Of a DNA stretch of 64,000 nucleotides, positions 29,233-44,866 are shown in pieces. The notes beneath the pieces were generated by a model, which worked only from the letters and a program-made list of their open reading frames with translations, had not been told where the DNA came from and searched no databases. Every line of letters starts with the position of its first letter. Position 1 is the stretch's first letter. The DNA comes from Phenylobacterium sp. (GTDB lineage Bacteria; Pseudomonadota; Alphaproteobacteria; Caulobacterales; Caulobacteraceae): contig NZ_WGNY01000007.1 in the NCBI RefSeq assembly GCF_016124325.1, forward strand, positions 1 to 64,000, read 5' to 3'. The translations under genes were made by a program, and so were the position numbers.

Positions 29233-30879
29233 ATGGCCGAGAAGGGCTCCCTTTCCGCCGACCGCCGCACCGTGATCGCCGCCGCCGGCGCGCTGGCCGC
29301 CGCGGCAGCCGCCCCGAAGGCCCTGGCGCAGGAGCGCCCGGTCAGCGGGCTCGCCACCGGCGCCGGCGCCAGCAAGCTGTTCGCCGCCACCGAGATTGCG
29401 TCGGGCAAGGTGATGGGCATCGCCAACGGCCCGATCTGGGAGTTCCGCGGCATCCCCTACGGCGCGCCGACCGGCGGCAAGAACCGCTACATGCCGCCCA
29501 AGCCGCCGGCGCCGTGGCGGGGCGTGCGCGAATGTTTCGCCTTCGGCCAGGTCTGCCCTCAGGTGCAGGCCGACATCCGCGGCGAGTACGGCCAGCTGAT
29601 CCAGTGGGACCGGCAGGTCGGCGGCATGGGCGAGGACTGCCTGGTCCTGAACGTCTGGACGCCCAAGCTGGACCGCGGTGCGAAGAAGCCGGTGTTCGTC
29701 TCGTTCCACGGGGGTGGCTTTGCGACGGGATCGGGCAATGCGCCGGGCTTCGACGGCAAGAACCTCGCCTACTACGCCGACGCCGTGGTGGTGACGATCA
29801 ACCACCGCCTGGCCGCCTACGGCTATGCGGGCCTGCACGAGGCCGGCGCGCCGGACGCCTTCAGGTACGCCGGGGTGTGCGGCGCGCTCGACATGGTGGC
29901 CTCCCTGGAATGGGTGAAGGCCAATATCGAGGCGTTCGGGGGCGATCCAGGCGCGGTGATGATCTTCGGCCAATCGGGCGGCGGGGCGAAGACCTCGACC
30001 GTGCTGGCCATGCCGCCAGCCAAGGGCCTGTTCCACCGCGCGGGCGTTCAGTCGGGCTCGGCCGTTCGCCTGGCGACGCCGGAAGCCGGCGCGGCCATGG
30101 CCGAGAAGCTGCTCAAGCAGCTCGGCCTGACGCCGAAGACCGCCGGCGACATCCAGAAGAAGACCTGGCGGGAAATCCTCGAGGCCCAGACGGTCGCCGG
30201 CGCCAACTTCGCGCCGGTGATCGGGACCGACGCCCTGCCGCACCATCCCTTCGATCCGAAGGCGCCCGAAGAGTCGCACGACGTGCCCATGATCGTCTCG
30301 ACGACGCTGGAGGACGCCGCCCTGTCGCTGACCAACTTCGATCTCACCGAGGCGGGGCTGGTCGAGCTGCTCGACAAGCGGTTCAAGGGCCAGGGCAAGG
30401 AGATCGCCGCGCTCTACCGGCGCTACGATCCGATCGCTACGCCGTTCCTGATCCAGGCCCAGGTGTTCACCGACTCCGGCTTCCGGCGCGGCGCGTTCCT
30501 CCAGGCGACGCGCAAGGCGGCGGCCGGCGGGGCCCCCGTCTACATGTACCAGTGGAACTGGCGCACGCCGGCCTACGACGGCAAGTTCGGCGCGGTGCAC
30601 GGCATCGACGTCTCGGCCAGCTTCCACTCGTACCGCGACGCGTTCTTCGCCGGCTCGACGTCGGGCAAGCGGATGGCCGACCGGCTGGCCTCGGCCTGGA
30701 GCGCCTTCGTGCGGACCGGCGACCCCAACAATCCGCACCTGCCGCCGTGGAGCCCCTACGACGACGCCGGGCGGGCGGTGATGATCTTCGACGAGGACAC
30801 CCACCAGGAGCTCAGTCCGCGCGCCGAGATCCGCGCCTATTGGGACGCGCATGCGCCCTCCGGCGGGCCGTTCGGCTAG
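29233..30879 (+). CDS. Carboxylesterase type B with Tat-like signal
   Basis: DRRTVIAAAGALAAAAAAPKALA; EDCLVLNVWTPK; VFVSFHGGGFATG; FGQSGGGAK. Confidence 0.92.
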   Translation: MAEKGSLSADRRTVIAAAGALAAAAAAPKALAQERPVSGLATGAGASKLFAATEIASGKVMGIANGPIWEFRGIPYGAPTGGKNRYMPPKPPAPWRGVRECFAFGQVCPQVQADIRGEYGQLIQWDRQVGGMGEDCLVLNVWTPKLDRGAKKPVFVSFHGGGFATGSGNAPGFDGKNLAYYADAVVVTINHRLAAYGYAGLHEAGAPDAFRYAGVCGALDMVASLEWVKANIEAFGGDPGAVMIFGQSGGGAKTSTVLAMPPAKGLFHRAGVQSGSAVRLATPEAGAAMAEKLLKQLGLTPKTAGDIQKKTWREILEAQTVAGANFAPVIGTDALPHHPFDPKAPEESHDVPMIVSTTLEDAALSLTNFDLTEAGLVELLDKRFKGQGKEIAALYRRYDPIATPFLIQAQVFTDSGFRRGAFLQATRKAAAGGAPVYMYQWNWRTPAYDGKFGAVHGIDVSASFHSYRDAFFAGSTSGKRMADRLASAWSAFVRTGDPNNPHLPPWSPYDDAGRAVMIFDEDTHQELSPRAEIRAYWDAHAPSGGPFG

Positions 30880-30965
30880 AACGCCGTTCCATCAACTTGA
30901 CGTCCTTGGCGTCTGATGTCGGAGTCCGCCCTCCCGGCGCGTCTTGAAGGGGGAGGAACCTCATC

Positions 30966-32084
30966 ATGTCAGACGCCATCAGACTGCTCGTTGGGACCCG
31001 AAAGGGCGCCTGGACCCTGGAAAGCGACGCGGCGCGGGCGAGCTGGCGTGTCGAGGGGCCCCTGTTCCTGGGCCAGATCATCAACCACTTCGTCCGCGAT
31101 CCGCGCGACGCCAGGACGCTGCTGATGGCGGCGTCGACGGGACACCTGGGTCCGACGATCCTGCGCTCGACCGACGACGGCAAGACCTGGGCCGAGGCGA
31201 GCCGGCCGCCGGCGTTTCCCAAGGGCGATCCCCATGGCCGCTCCGTCGACCACTCGTTCTGGCTGGAGCCCGGCCACCCCGACGAACCGGGCGTCTGGTG
31301 GGCGGGCGTCTCACCGCCGGCCCTGTTCCGCAGCGCCGACGGCGGCGACACCTGGGAGAGCGTAGAGGGCCTGAACCTGCATCCCAAGGCCATGGACTGG
31401 TTCCCGCCCGAAGGCGGCACGCCCGACGGCGCGATCCTCAATCAGGTGATCATCGACCCCCGCGACGCGCGCCACATGTATCTGGCCACCTGCTCGGCCG
31501 GCGTGCTCGAGACCACCGACCAGGGCGCGACCTGGCGGCCGCTGAACCAGAACGTCCGCTGCGACTTCTTCCCCGACCCCTATCCGGAATACGGCCAGGA
31601 CAGCCATTTCGTGGCGCTCGCCCCCACCGACCCCGACCGGCTCTGGCAGCAGAACCACTGCGGGATCTACCGGCTCGATCGGCCCGGCGAGCGGTGGGAA
31701 CGGATCGGCGAGGCCATGCCGAAGGAGGTCGGCGACATCGGCTTCACCATCGTGCCCCACGCGCGCGACCGCGACACCGCCTGGGTCTGGCCCATGGACG
31801 GCACGGAGGTCTGGCCGCGAGTGAGCCCGGGCGGGCGGCCCGCCGCCTACCGAACCCGCGACGGCGGCGCTTCGTGGGAGCGGCAGGACAAGGGCTTCCC
31901 CGCCGTGCAGGGCTGGTTCACCGTCAAGCGCCAGGCGTTCTGCGCCGATGCGCGCGACCCCATGGGCCTCTATATCGGCACCACCGGCGGCGAGGTGTGG
32001 ATGACCGGCGACGAAGGCGGGAACTGGCGGCAGATCTGCGCCCACCTGCCCGAGATCTATTCGGTGACGGCCACGCCCGCATGA
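30966..32084 (+). CDS. BNR/sialidase-like beta-propeller protein
   Basis: Repeated S-DGG-TWE motifs (STDDGKTWAEA, SADGGDTWESV, TTDQGATWRPL, TRDGGASWERQ). Confidence 0.88.
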   Translation: MSDAIRLLVGTRKGAWTLESDAARASWRVEGPLFLGQIINHFVRDPRDARTLLMAASTGHLGPTILRSTDDGKTWAEASRPPAFPKGDPHGRSVDHSFWLEPGHPDEPGVWWAGVSPPALFRSADGGDTWESVEGLNLHPKAMDWFPPEGGTPDGAILNQVIIDPRDARHMYLATCSAGVLETTDQGATWRPLNQNVRCDFFPDPYPEYGQDSHFVALAPTDPDRLWQQNHCGIYRLDRPGERWERIGEAMPKEVGDIGFTIVPHARDRDTAWVWPMDGTEVWPRVSPGGRPAAYRTRDGGASWERQDKGFPAVQGWFTVKRQAFCADARDPMGLYIGTTGGEVWMTGDEGGNWRQICAHLPEIYSVTATPA

Positions 32085-32344
32085 TCCGCGTGTCGATCCC
32101 CTCGCAGCTGATCGCCTACACCGACGGCGCCACCCGGGTGGAAGCCGACGGCGCGACCGTGGCGGCCGTGCTCGACGACCTGGACCGGCGCTTTCCGGGC
32201 CTGAAGTTCCGCGTGATCGACGAGCAGGACCGCATCCGCCGCCACATGCGCATCTTCGTCGGCCAGGACGAAGCCAGGCGCGTGGACGTACCAGTCCGTA
32301 ACGGCGGCGAGGTCCTGATCTTCGGCGCGCTCAGCGGCGGCTGA
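32081..32344 (+). CDS. MoaD/ThiS-like ubiquitin-fold protein
   Basis: C-terminal ...GEVLIFGALSGG diglycine; VAAVLDDLDRRFPGLKFRVID; ATGA overlap with BNR gene. Confidence 0.87.
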   Translation: MIRVSIPSQLIAYTDGATRVEADGATVAAVLDDLDRRFPGLKFRVIDEQDRIRRHMRIFVGQDEARRVDVPVRNGGEVLIFGALSGG

Positions 32345-32347
32345 CGC

Positions 32348-33880
<1,533 letters not shown>

Positions 33881-34025
33881 GACGTTTCCCCAGAGCCGAT
33901 TTTTCGAAGTTCCGGTCCAATTAGACAGCGGCTGTTTCGCCAATGTGTCCGGAATGCGCGACGGACCTTGCCCCCTGGCGCGGGGCGCGCCTAGCCTCCT
34001 CGCGCAACCTGGGAGAGGCGACACG

Positions 34026-34397
34026 ATGCGCAGACGGACAGCGATGATCGGAGCGGGCGTCGCGGCGCTCGCCCTGGCGGCGGGCGCAGCTTGGGCGGCC
34101 GATGCGCCCGCCTATGTGGTCAACGAGATCAACGTGACCGACGCGGCGAAGTTCGGGACTTACGTCGCCCAGGTGCCGGCCACCTTCGCGCCGTTCGGCG
34201 GCGAGTATGTGATCCGCGGCGGCGCGCCCGAGGCGGTGCACGGCGGGGAGCCGCCGCAGCGGCTGGTGGTGCTGAAGTTCCCCAGCCGGGAGAAGGCCCG
34301 CGCCTGGCGCGCCTCGCCCGCCTATCAGGCGATCCTGCCGATCCGGGAGGCCTCGTCCACCAGCCGGGTCTACATCGTCGACGGCTACGTCCCTTAG
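34026..34397 (+). CDS. Secreted DUF1330-like protein
   Basis: Signal peptide, AYVVNEINVTDAAKFGTYVAQVPATFAPFGGEYVIRGG. Confidence 0.85.
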   Translation: MRRRTAMIGAGVAALALAAGAAWAADAPAYVVNEINVTDAAKFGTYVAQVPATFAPFGGEYVIRGGAPEAVHGGEPPQRLVVLKFPSREKARAWRASPAYQAILPIREASSTSRVYIVDGYVP

Positions 34398-34585
34398 GAG
34401 TGGGCGGCGGGGACGTGCGGCGCGGTGGCCATCTTCTGCGCGCCGGCCGCGTCGGCGGGCTGGCCGGATTCCACCGTGTGGATCACCCCGAACACCAGGG
34501 CGACGAAGATCGCGCAGGCCACGGTCACCGGCGGGACCAGGACGAGAATGCGACCGGGCGTGGCGAGACCCTTGGGCATGGGCAT
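34394..34585 (-). CDS. Small single-TM protein
   Basis: MPMPKGLATPGRILVLVPPVTVACAIFVALVFGVIHTVESG. Confidence 0.5.
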   Translation of the reverse strand: MPMPKGLATPGRILVLVPPVTVACAIFVALVFGVIHTVESGQPADAAGAQKMATAPHVPAAHS

Positions 34586-34634
34586 GGCGGACTCCTGACG
34601 AAACACCCTCTCGACGGACGTTCCGGGGGAGGGT

Positions 34635-35543
34635 TCAGCCGCGCTTGAACGCCGCGATCGCGTCGGAAAGAGGGCGCGCGGCCTCTTCGTAGCCGGCCCA
34701 GGCCTTGGTGCGCTTCAAGCGGGCAGGGGCCGTGCGGAGGGTGAACGCCAGGGGATCGAGCCCCTGGCGGACCTGGCCCCAGGTCAGCGGGAACGAGACC
34801 GGCGCCAGGGGCCGCGCACGTGGCGACAGCGGCGCCACAGCCGTCGCCATCCGGTCGTTGCGAAGATAGTCGAGGAAGATGCGCCCCTTGCGCTTCTCCT
34901 TGGCCATGGAGACCACGTAGCGGTCGGGGTCGTCGGCGGCGATGGCGTCGCAGACCGCGCGGGCGAACCGCTTCGCCGCCGCCCAGTCGCAACCGCCGGG
35001 CACGATCGGCGTCACCACATGCAGGCCCTTGCCGCCGGTGGTCTTGCAGAAGGCGACGAGGCCGGCCGCGTCCAGCCGCGCTTTCACGGCCCGGGCGGCT
35101 TCCGCCACGCGATCGAAGGGCAAGCCTTCGTCGGGATCGAGGTCGAACACCAGGCGACCGGGAACCTCCGGCTCGCCGGGCGCGCAATTCCAGGGATGCA
35201 GTTCCAGGACCCCGATCTGGGCCAGCGCCGCCAGGGCCTCCAGGCGATCCACCTGCAGGTAGGGTTCGTCGTCGCCGGCCACCTCCACCTGGGTAATCAG
35301 GCCCGGCACGCCCCGGCCCGCATGGCGCTGGAAGAAGCGGTCGCCGCCGAGGCCCTCCGGCGCGCGGATCATCGAGCAGGGCCGGCCTCGGATATGCTCC
35401 AGCATCCACGGCCCGACGGTCTCGAAATAGCGCGCGAGATCCAGCTTGGTGATCGGCCGGCCCTCGCCGTCGTCGGGCCACAGCGGCCGGTCGGCGTGGG
35501 TGAGGCTCACGCCCATCACGGTCGGATCGTCGGCCTCCGCCAC
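34635..35543 (-). CDS. LigD-type polymerase/primase domain protein (stand-alone)
   Basis: [79 protein letters not shown]. Confidence 0.94.
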   Translation of the reverse strand: MAEADDPTVMGVSLTHADRPLWPDDGEGRPITKLDLARYFETVGPWMLEHIRGRPCSMIRAPEGLGGDRFFQRHAGRGVPGLITQVEVAGDDEPYLQVDRLEALAALAQIGVLELHPWNCAPGEPEVPGRLVFDLDPDEGLPFDRVAEAARAVKARLDAAGLVAFCKTTGGKGLHVVTPIVPGGCDWAAAKRFARAVCDAIAADDPDRYVVSMAKEKRKGRIFLDYLRNDRMATAVAPLSPRARPLAPVSFPLTWGQVRQGLDPLAFTLRTAPARLKRTKAWAGYEEAARPLSDAIAAFKRG

Positions 35544-35549
35544 CCTGCC

Positions 35550-36158
35550 CTACTCCGTCATGAACCGCGTGGGCGTCGGCCCTCCGCCCTCGGCGATGGC
35601 GGCCATGGTCCGGCCCGACGCCACCGAGGTCGTCTCCTCGTCCAGGATGGCCGCGCCGCCGTCGTCGACCGACCAGCCGTCATGGTGCTTGATCAGCAGC
35701 CAGTTGTCGCGTCGCTCGCCCTTGCGGCCCTTCATGCGCACCAGGACCCAGGACCCCTTCAGCCGTTCGCCGTCCAGGTCGAACTTGAGCTCGCCCGTCT
35801 TCAGCCCGTCCCGCGCGTCGCCTTCGGGCGTCCAGTAGCCGCGATCCCAGAGCATCACGGTCCCGCCGCCATATTCCCCCTGGGGGATGGTCCCTTCGAA
35901 ATCGCCGTAGTCCAGCGGATGATCCTCCACTTCGACCGCGAGACGCTTGTCGTGCGGATCGAGGGACGGGCCGCGGGTCACCGCCCAGGACTTGAAGACG
36001 CCGTCCAGTTCGAGACGCAGATCATAGTGGAGGCGGGTGGCGTCGTGCTTCTGAATCACGAACCTAAGGCGTTTCGACGCCTGCGTCTTGGCGGCGTCCT
36101 TCGGCTCGGTCGTCTTTGCGAAATCCCGCATGGACCGGTAGCGGGTGAGCGTGTCCAT
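35550..36158 (-). CDS. LigD-type 3'-phosphoesterase domain protein (stand-alone)
   Basis: RFVIQKHDATRLHYDLRLELDGVFKSWAVTRGPSLDPHDKRLAVEVEDHPLDYGDFEGTIPQGEYGGGTV. Confidence 0.95.
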   Translation of the reverse strand: MDTLTRYRSMRDFAKTTEPKDAAKTQASKRLRFVIQKHDATRLHYDLRLELDGVFKSWAVTRGPSLDPHDKRLAVEVEDHPLDYGDFEGTIPQGEYGGGTVMLWDRGYWTPEGDARDGLKTGELKFDLDGERLKGSWVLVRMKGRKGERRDNWLLIKHHDGWSVDDGGAAILDEETTSVASGRTMAAIAEGGGPTPTRFMTE

Positions 36159-36162
36159 GAGG

Positions 36163-37563
<1,401 letters not shown>

Positions 37564-37836
37564 CGCGCGGCCTCCAGCCAGTCCGGCAGTTCGTCGACGC
37601 TGGCGCCCTTCTTCCCGACGATCAACCCTTCGCCGGCCTGGGCCGGGCCTTTCGGGGCGAAGATTGCCAGCGAGCGGGCGACCGCAGGCGCTTCCAGCAA
37701 AATGAACCTCCCGGCAGGCATGCCGACACAACGCAGAGGCGAGCCGTTCGATCCCCGCGCCGAAACGCGGCCCGCCCCTTGACCGCGAAGCCGCCGCGCG
37801 CTCGTCTCCCGCCTCCGCGTCGCAAGAGGAAAGCCC

Positions 37837-39297
37837 ATGCCCGCCAACGAAGCTGACGCCATCGTGCTGTTCGGCGCGACCGGCGACCTGGCGGGCCGGA
37901 TGCTGCTGCCGTCGCTGTATTTCCTGCACGCCGACCGGTTCCTGCCGGACGGGTTCCGCATCGTCTGCACGGCCCGGACCGAGCTCACCCGCGAGGCGTT
38001 CCTGGAGCAGGCCCACGCGACCGTCAGCGAGCGCAGTTCGGGCGTGGACGACGAGGTCTGGGCCGGGTTCGCCGAGCGCATCGACTATGTGGCGGCCGAC
38101 GCCACCACCGCCGAGGGCGCCGGCAAGCTTTGCGCGGCGCTGGAGGGCGCGCGGCGGCCGTTCTTCTACCTGGCCATCTCGCCCAGCCTCTACGAGAAGA
38201 TCGCCGTGGCGCTGGCCGGCGTGGGCCTGGCGAGCGAGGCGTCGCGGATCGTGCTGGAGAAGCCGATCGGCCGCGACCTCGACTCCTCGCGCCGCATCAA
38301 CCGCTCGCTGGGCGGCGTGTTCGACGAGAACCAGGTGTTCCGCATCGACCACTACCTGGGCAAGGAGACGGTCCAGAACCTGATCGCTCTGCGGTTCGCC
38401 AACACGCTGTTCGAACCGCTGTGGAACAGCCTGTCGATCGACCACGTCCAGATCACCGTGGCCGAGACCGAGGGCGTCGGCGACCGCTGGCCCTACTACG
38501 ACGAGTACGGCGCGCTGCGCGACATGCTGCAGAACCACATGCTGCAGCTCCTGTGCCTCGTGGCCATGGAGCCGCCGGCCGACATGGAGCCCGACTCGGT
38601 CCGCAACGAGAAGGTCAAGGTGCTGCGCTCGCTGCGCCGCTTCAGCCGGGTGGACGCCAACGAGAAGTCGGTGCGCGGCCAGTACACGCCGGGCGTCGTG
38701 CGGGGCGCTTCGGTTGACGGCTACGAGGCCGAGCGGGGCGAGAAGAGCGGCACCGAGACCTTCGTGGCGTTGCGGGCCGACATCGACAACTGGCGCTGGG
38801 CCGGCGTGCCGTTCTTCCTGCGCACCGGCAAGCGGATGCCGGAGAAACGCACCCAGGTCGCCATCCAGTTCAAGCCCGTGCCGCATTCGATCTTCGGCCA
38901 GGCCTCGATCCACGACCTCGTCGCCAACCGCCTGGTCATCGACCTGCAGCCGGACGAGGACATCAAGCTCACCCTGATGAACAAGGCGCCGGGCCTGAGC
39001 CAGGGCGGCATGCGCCTGCAGTCGCTGCCGCTGTCGCTGTCGCTGCTGCGCACCTACGAGGGCGTGGGCGGCCGGCGGCGCATCGCCTACGAGCGGCTGC
39101 TGCTCGACGTGATCCACGGCGACGCCACCCTCTTCGTCCGCCGCGACGAGGTGGAAGCGGCCTGGAGTTGGGTGGACTGCGTGGCCGACGCCTGGGCCGA
39201 GGCGAACCTGCAGCCCAAGCCCTACGCGGCCGGCAGCTGGGGCCCCTCCGGCGCCTTCGCCCTCATCGAACGCTTCGGCCGCGCCTGGACCGACTGA
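37837..39297 (+). CDS. zwf: Glucose-6-phosphate 1-dehydrogenase
   Basis: IVLFGATGDLAGRMLLPSLY; RIDHYLGKETVQNLIALRFAN. Confidence 0.97.
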   Translation: MPANEADAIVLFGATGDLAGRMLLPSLYFLHADRFLPDGFRIVCTARTELTREAFLEQAHATVSERSSGVDDEVWAGFAERIDYVAADATTAEGAGKLCAALEGARRPFFYLAISPSLYEKIAVALAGVGLASEASRIVLEKPIGRDLDSSRRINRSLGGVFDENQVFRIDHYLGKETVQNLIALRFANTLFEPLWNSLSIDHVQITVAETEGVGDRWPYYDEYGALRDMLQNHMLQLLCLVAMEPPADMEPDSVRNEKVKVLRSLRRFSRVDANEKSVRGQYTPGVVRGASVDGYEAERGEKSGTETFVALRADIDNWRWAGVPFFLRTGKRMPEKRTQVAIQFKPVPHSIFGQASIHDLVANRLVIDLQPDEDIKLTLMNKAPGLSQGGMRLQSLPLSLSLLRTYEGVGGRRRIAYERLLLDVIHGDATLFVRRDEVEAAWSWVDCVADAWAEANLQPKPYAAGSWGPSGAFALIERFGRAWTD

Positions 39298-39301
39298 GGC
39301 G

Positions 39302-41197
39302 CTACCGCACGCTCTGCCAGCTCTTGGAGAGCAGCGAGGCGCAGTTGATCAGGCCGACCAGCGAATAGGTCTGCGGGTAGTTGCCCCAGAGCTCGGCCCC
39401 GTCGAGAGCGATGTCCTCCGACAACAGGCCCGCGGCGGTGCGCCGGCCCAGCATCTCCTCGAACAGCGCCCGCGCCTCGTCGGTCCGGCCCGACAGGTGC
39501 AGGGCCTCGATGAGCCAGAAGGTGCAGACATTGAAGGCCGTCTTCGGCGGGCCGAAGTCGTCGGGGATCGCGTAGCGTAGCATGTAGGGCCCGCGCCGCA
39601 GGCCCGCCTCCACGGCGGCCATGGTGGCCTTCATGCGCGGATCGTCCGAGGCGGCGAAGCGCACGTCCACCATCTGCAGGAGCGAGGCGTCCAGTTCGTC
39701 GCCCCCGAAGGTGGCGGCGTAGCGGCCCTCCTCCGCGTTCCAGGCCCGCGTCTCGATGGTTTCGCGCACCTTGGCGGCCCGGTCGTTCCAATACTCGGCC
39801 CGGTCGGCGAGGCCCAGCTTCTCGGCCGCGTTGGCCAGGCGGTCGCAGGCGGCCCAGCACATGACCGACGAGTAGGTGTGGACCGCCTCGCGGCCGCGAA
39901 ACTCCCACAGGCTGGCGTCGGGCTGATCGTGCAACTCGAAGGCCCGCTCGCCGATCGGCTCCAGGGCGTGGAAATCGTCCTCCGTGGCCGGCCGCAGCAG
40001 GCGTTCGTCGAAGAACGCCTGGACGGTCGACAGGATGATCTGGCCGTAGACGTCGTGCTGCAGGTGCTCGTGGGCCTGGTTGCCGACCCGCACGGGCCCG
40101 ATGCCCCGGAAGCCGGCCAGATGCGGCGCGATCCATTCGGTCAGCACCGGCTCCAGCCCCACGCCGTAGACGGGCTGCACGTGACCCGCCTTGCCGTTGG
40201 CCGGGCGGGGCGGGGCCGGTTCGGACCGCTGCAGGCCCGAGTGCCAGGCCAGTTCGGCGGTTCTCTGGAACGGGCCGCGCGTCGCCTCGTCCACAAGGTT
40301 GCGCAGGTAGCCCAGGTAGTTCTCCAGCATGTCGGCCGCGCCCAGCCGGTTCAGGGCCTGGACCACGTAGTAGGCGTCGCGAAGCCAGCAATACCGGTAG
40401 TCCCAGTTGCGGCCGTCGCCGTCCTCGGCCTGGTGTTCCGGGATCGAGGTGGTCAGCGCCGCGACGATGGCGCCGGTCTCCTCGTAGGCGCAGAGCTTCA
40501 GCGTGATCGCCGCGCGGATCACCGCTTCCTGCCATTCCAGCGGAACCGAGAGCGTCCGGACCCAGCCGCGCCAGTAGCCCGTGGTTTCGCGCAGCATCTG
40601 GCCGGCGATGGTCGCCACGTCGGCGTCGAGCCCCTCGTCGGGCCCCAGGAACATGCCGATGGGTTCCTCCAGCCGGAACGCGCGCTCGTTCTGGATGTGG
40701 CTGACCGGCGCGTCGGTGGTGAGCCTCAGCGTCACGTCCTTGGCCATGTAGCGGATATGGTTCGAACCGGTGGTCTGGTAGCAGGCCTGCTCCCCGTAGT
40801 TCGTCGTTGGGCGCAGGCGGATGCGGATGCGCGGCGCTCCGGACAGCGGCGTGACCATCCGGACGAAGGCCAGCGGCCGGTAACGGCGGCCCCGCCGGGT
40901 GAAGCGCGGCGCGAAGTCCAGGATCTCGACGGCGGCGCCCTCGGCGGTGCGGATCTCGGTGCGCAGGATCGGCGTGTTGCGCAGATAGGCCTGCGAGGTC
41001 TCGACCGCGCCCTCCACCTCGATGGCCCAGACGCCCCGACCCGCCTCGTCGACGGAATCCTTGCCGCCCAGCAGGGTCGAGAAGAACGGATCGCCGTCGA
41101 CCCGCGGCACGCAAGCCCATACGAACCGTCCCGCCCGGTCGATCAGCGCGCTCGCGGTGCAATTGCCGATCGGGAACAGATCGAGGGACTGGGACAT
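39302..41197 (-). CDS. Glycoside hydrolase family 15 (glucoamylase/trehalase-like)
   Basis: NWDYRYCWLRDAYYVVQALNRLG; ATFGGDELDASLLQM; TFWLIEALHLSGR. Confidence 0.93.
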   Translation of the reverse strand: MSQSLDLFPIGNCTASALIDRAGRFVWACVPRVDGDPFFSTLLGGKDSVDEAGRGVWAIEVEGAVETSQAYLRNTPILRTEIRTAEGAAVEILDFAPRFTRRGRRYRPLAFVRMVTPLSGAPRIRIRLRPTTNYGEQACYQTTGSNHIRYMAKDVTLRLTTDAPVSHIQNERAFRLEEPIGMFLGPDEGLDADVATIAGQMLRETTGYWRGWVRTLSVPLEWQEAVIRAAITLKLCAYEETGAIVAALTTSIPEHQAEDGDGRNWDYRYCWLRDAYYVVQALNRLGAADMLENYLGYLRNLVDEATRGPFQRTAELAWHSGLQRSEPAPPRPANGKAGHVQPVYGVGLEPVLTEWIAPHLAGFRGIGPVRVGNQAHEHLQHDVYGQIILSTVQAFFDERLLRPATEDDFHALEPIGERAFELHDQPDASLWEFRGREAVHTYSSVMCWAACDRLANAAEKLGLADRAEYWNDRAAKVRETIETRAWNAEEGRYAATFGGDELDASLLQMVDVRFAASDDPRMKATMAAVEAGLRRGPYMLRYAIPDDFGPPKTAFNVCTFWLIEALHLSGRTDEARALFEEMLGRRTAAGLLSEDIALDGAELWGNYPQTYSLVGLINCASLLSKSWQSVR

Positions 41198-41362
41198 CGG
41201 GGGCCTTCTCGCCGTTGCGCTCGCGACCAGTAGGGCGGCGACGCGCCGCCGCCGCAACCCCCAGAAACGCACGGCGGGCCCTGTGGCGCCTCGCAGCCCG
41301 CCACGAGGCGGGCTAGGCTTGCGCGGCGCGCGCCCGCAACCGGGCCGGACGCCGACGGATCG

Positions 41363-42037
41363 ATGCTGGAAACCTACGACGCTCCGCAGGCCCTCGAAGC
41401 CACTGCGGCCGAGGCTGTGATCGGCGCGCTCGGCGACGCCCTGTCCGCACGCGGCCGAGCGAGCCTGATCGGCACGGGCGGCCGGTCGCCCGGCCCTGTC
41501 TACGATCGCCTGGCTTCGGCGCCGCTGGCCTGGGCCGATGTGACGGTCTCGCTGTCCGACGACCGTTTCGTGCCGCCGGACGATCCGGCGTCGAACGCGC
41601 GCCTGGTCCGCGAGCGACTGCTGACCGGGCGCGCCGCCACGGCCAAATTCGAGCCGCTGCGCCACGACGTGGCGACGGCTGACGCCGCCGCCGACATCGC
41701 CGATCCGCGCCTCGCGGCCCTGGCCCCCTACGACGTGGTGATGCTGGGCATGGGCGAGGACGGCCACGTGGCCTCGCTGTTTCCGGGCGATCCGCGGCGC
41801 GACGCGGCGATGGATCCGAGCGGGGAGCGCTTCGTGATGGGGGTCCCGGCCGGCCTGGGCAGCCCGCCGGTGGCGCGGATCACGCTGACGCTGAGGGCCC
41901 TCCTCTCGGCGCGGCTGACCCTGATCCTTATCTCGGGCGTTCCAAAGCGGACGATCATCGAAGCCCGGGCGGGCCTGCCCGTGCACGCCCTGCTCGAACA
42001 CGCTAAAGCCCCGGTGCGCGTCCTCTGGACGCCGTGA
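41363..42037 (+). CDS. pgl: 6-phosphogluconolactonase
   Basis: [18 protein letters not shown]...[38 protein letters not shown]. Confidence 0.94.
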   Translation: MLETYDAPQALEATAAEAVIGALGDALSARGRASLIGTGGRSPGPVYDRLASAPLAWADVTVSLSDDRFVPPDDPASNARLVRERLLTGRAATAKFEPLRHDVATADAAADIADPRLAALAPYDVVMLGMGEDGHVASLFPGDPRRDAAMDPSGERFVMGVPAGLGSPPVARITLTLRALLSARLTLILISGVPKRTIIEARAGLPVHALLEHAKAPVRVLWTP

Positions 42038-42074
42038 CGCCGGGCCCATCGCAATTGTCGCAAGGAGCGCAGCC

Positions 42075-43885
<1,811 letters not shown>

Positions 43886-43886
<1 letters not shown>

Positions 43887-44866
43887 TGAAGGTCCAGTGG
43901 ACCGGATTGGTCGGGGACGTGGGCGGCACCAACGCCCGCCTCGCCCTGGTGGACGAAGAGGGCCGCATCCGCAATCCGCGGTCGTTTCCCTGCCGCGAGT
44001 ACGCGAGCCTCGCCGACATCCTGGCCGAATACCTCGAGACGACCGCCGGCAAGCGTCGGCCGCCGCGCGCCGTGATCGCGGTCGCCGGCCCCGTGGTCGA
44101 GGGCGAGATCGAGTTCACCAACCTCGACTGGCGGGTCTCCGAAGTGGATCTCGTCGCCCAGTTCGAGTTCGAGGCGGTCGCCCTGATCAACGACTTCGCC
44201 GCCCAGGCGCTCGCCTGTCCGCGCCTGGAGGGCCAGGACGTCCGCGTCCTGGGCCCGGAGTTGGCCGGCGCCCACAACATGCCCCTGATCGCCCTGGGCG
44301 CGGGCACCGGCTTCGGCGTCGCCGGCCTGGCGCGCAGCGACCGCGGCGACATCGCCATCGCCACCGAGGGCGGCCACGCCGCCTTCGCGCCGACCGACGA
44401 GGTGGAGCTGGAAATCTGCCGTCGCCTGCAGGCCCGGCATGGCCGGGTGTCGATCGAGCGCCTGCTGTCGGGACCGGGTCTCTATGATCTCTATGCCGTC
44501 CTGGCCGACCTGGAGGGCCAGGCGCCCGCCCTGGCGGACGAGGCCGCCGTCACCACCGAGGGCCTGGTGGGCGACCCGCTGGCCGCCGCCACGCTCGACC
44601 GCTTCTGCCGCATCCTCGGCGCGGTGGCGGGCGACCTGGCGCTGACCTTCGGGGCGCGCGGCGGGGTCTACGTCTCCGGCGGGATCGCGCCCCGGATCGC
44701 CGAACGGCTGGCCGGGAGCGCCTTCCGGGCCCGCTTCGAGGACAAGGGGCGCCTGTCGGACTATGTCCGCGACATCCCGACCTTCCTCGTGCTGCACCCC
44801 TACCCGGCCATCGTCGGCGCGGCCCGGGCGCTGGAGCAGATGGAACGGACCCTCAGCACGCTGTAG
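43886..44866 (+). CDS. glk: Glucokinase
   Basis: GLVGDVGGTNARLALVDEEG; VNDFAAQA-like INDFAAQALACP; GAGTGFGVAGL. Confidence 0.95.

Noticed and set aside
26105-29275. 1056-aa plus-strand ORF overlapping dnaE2 in another frame
   Set aside because: Arg/Pro/Gly-rich shadow frame of dnaE2
26613-29453. 946-aa minus-strand ORF opposite dnaE2
   Set aside because: Shadow antisense frame with no recognisable domain
37564-39117. N-terminal extension of the minus-strand ORF containing otsA
   Set aside because: Extension is antisense to zwf; otsA begins at MSRLIVVSNRV (37563)
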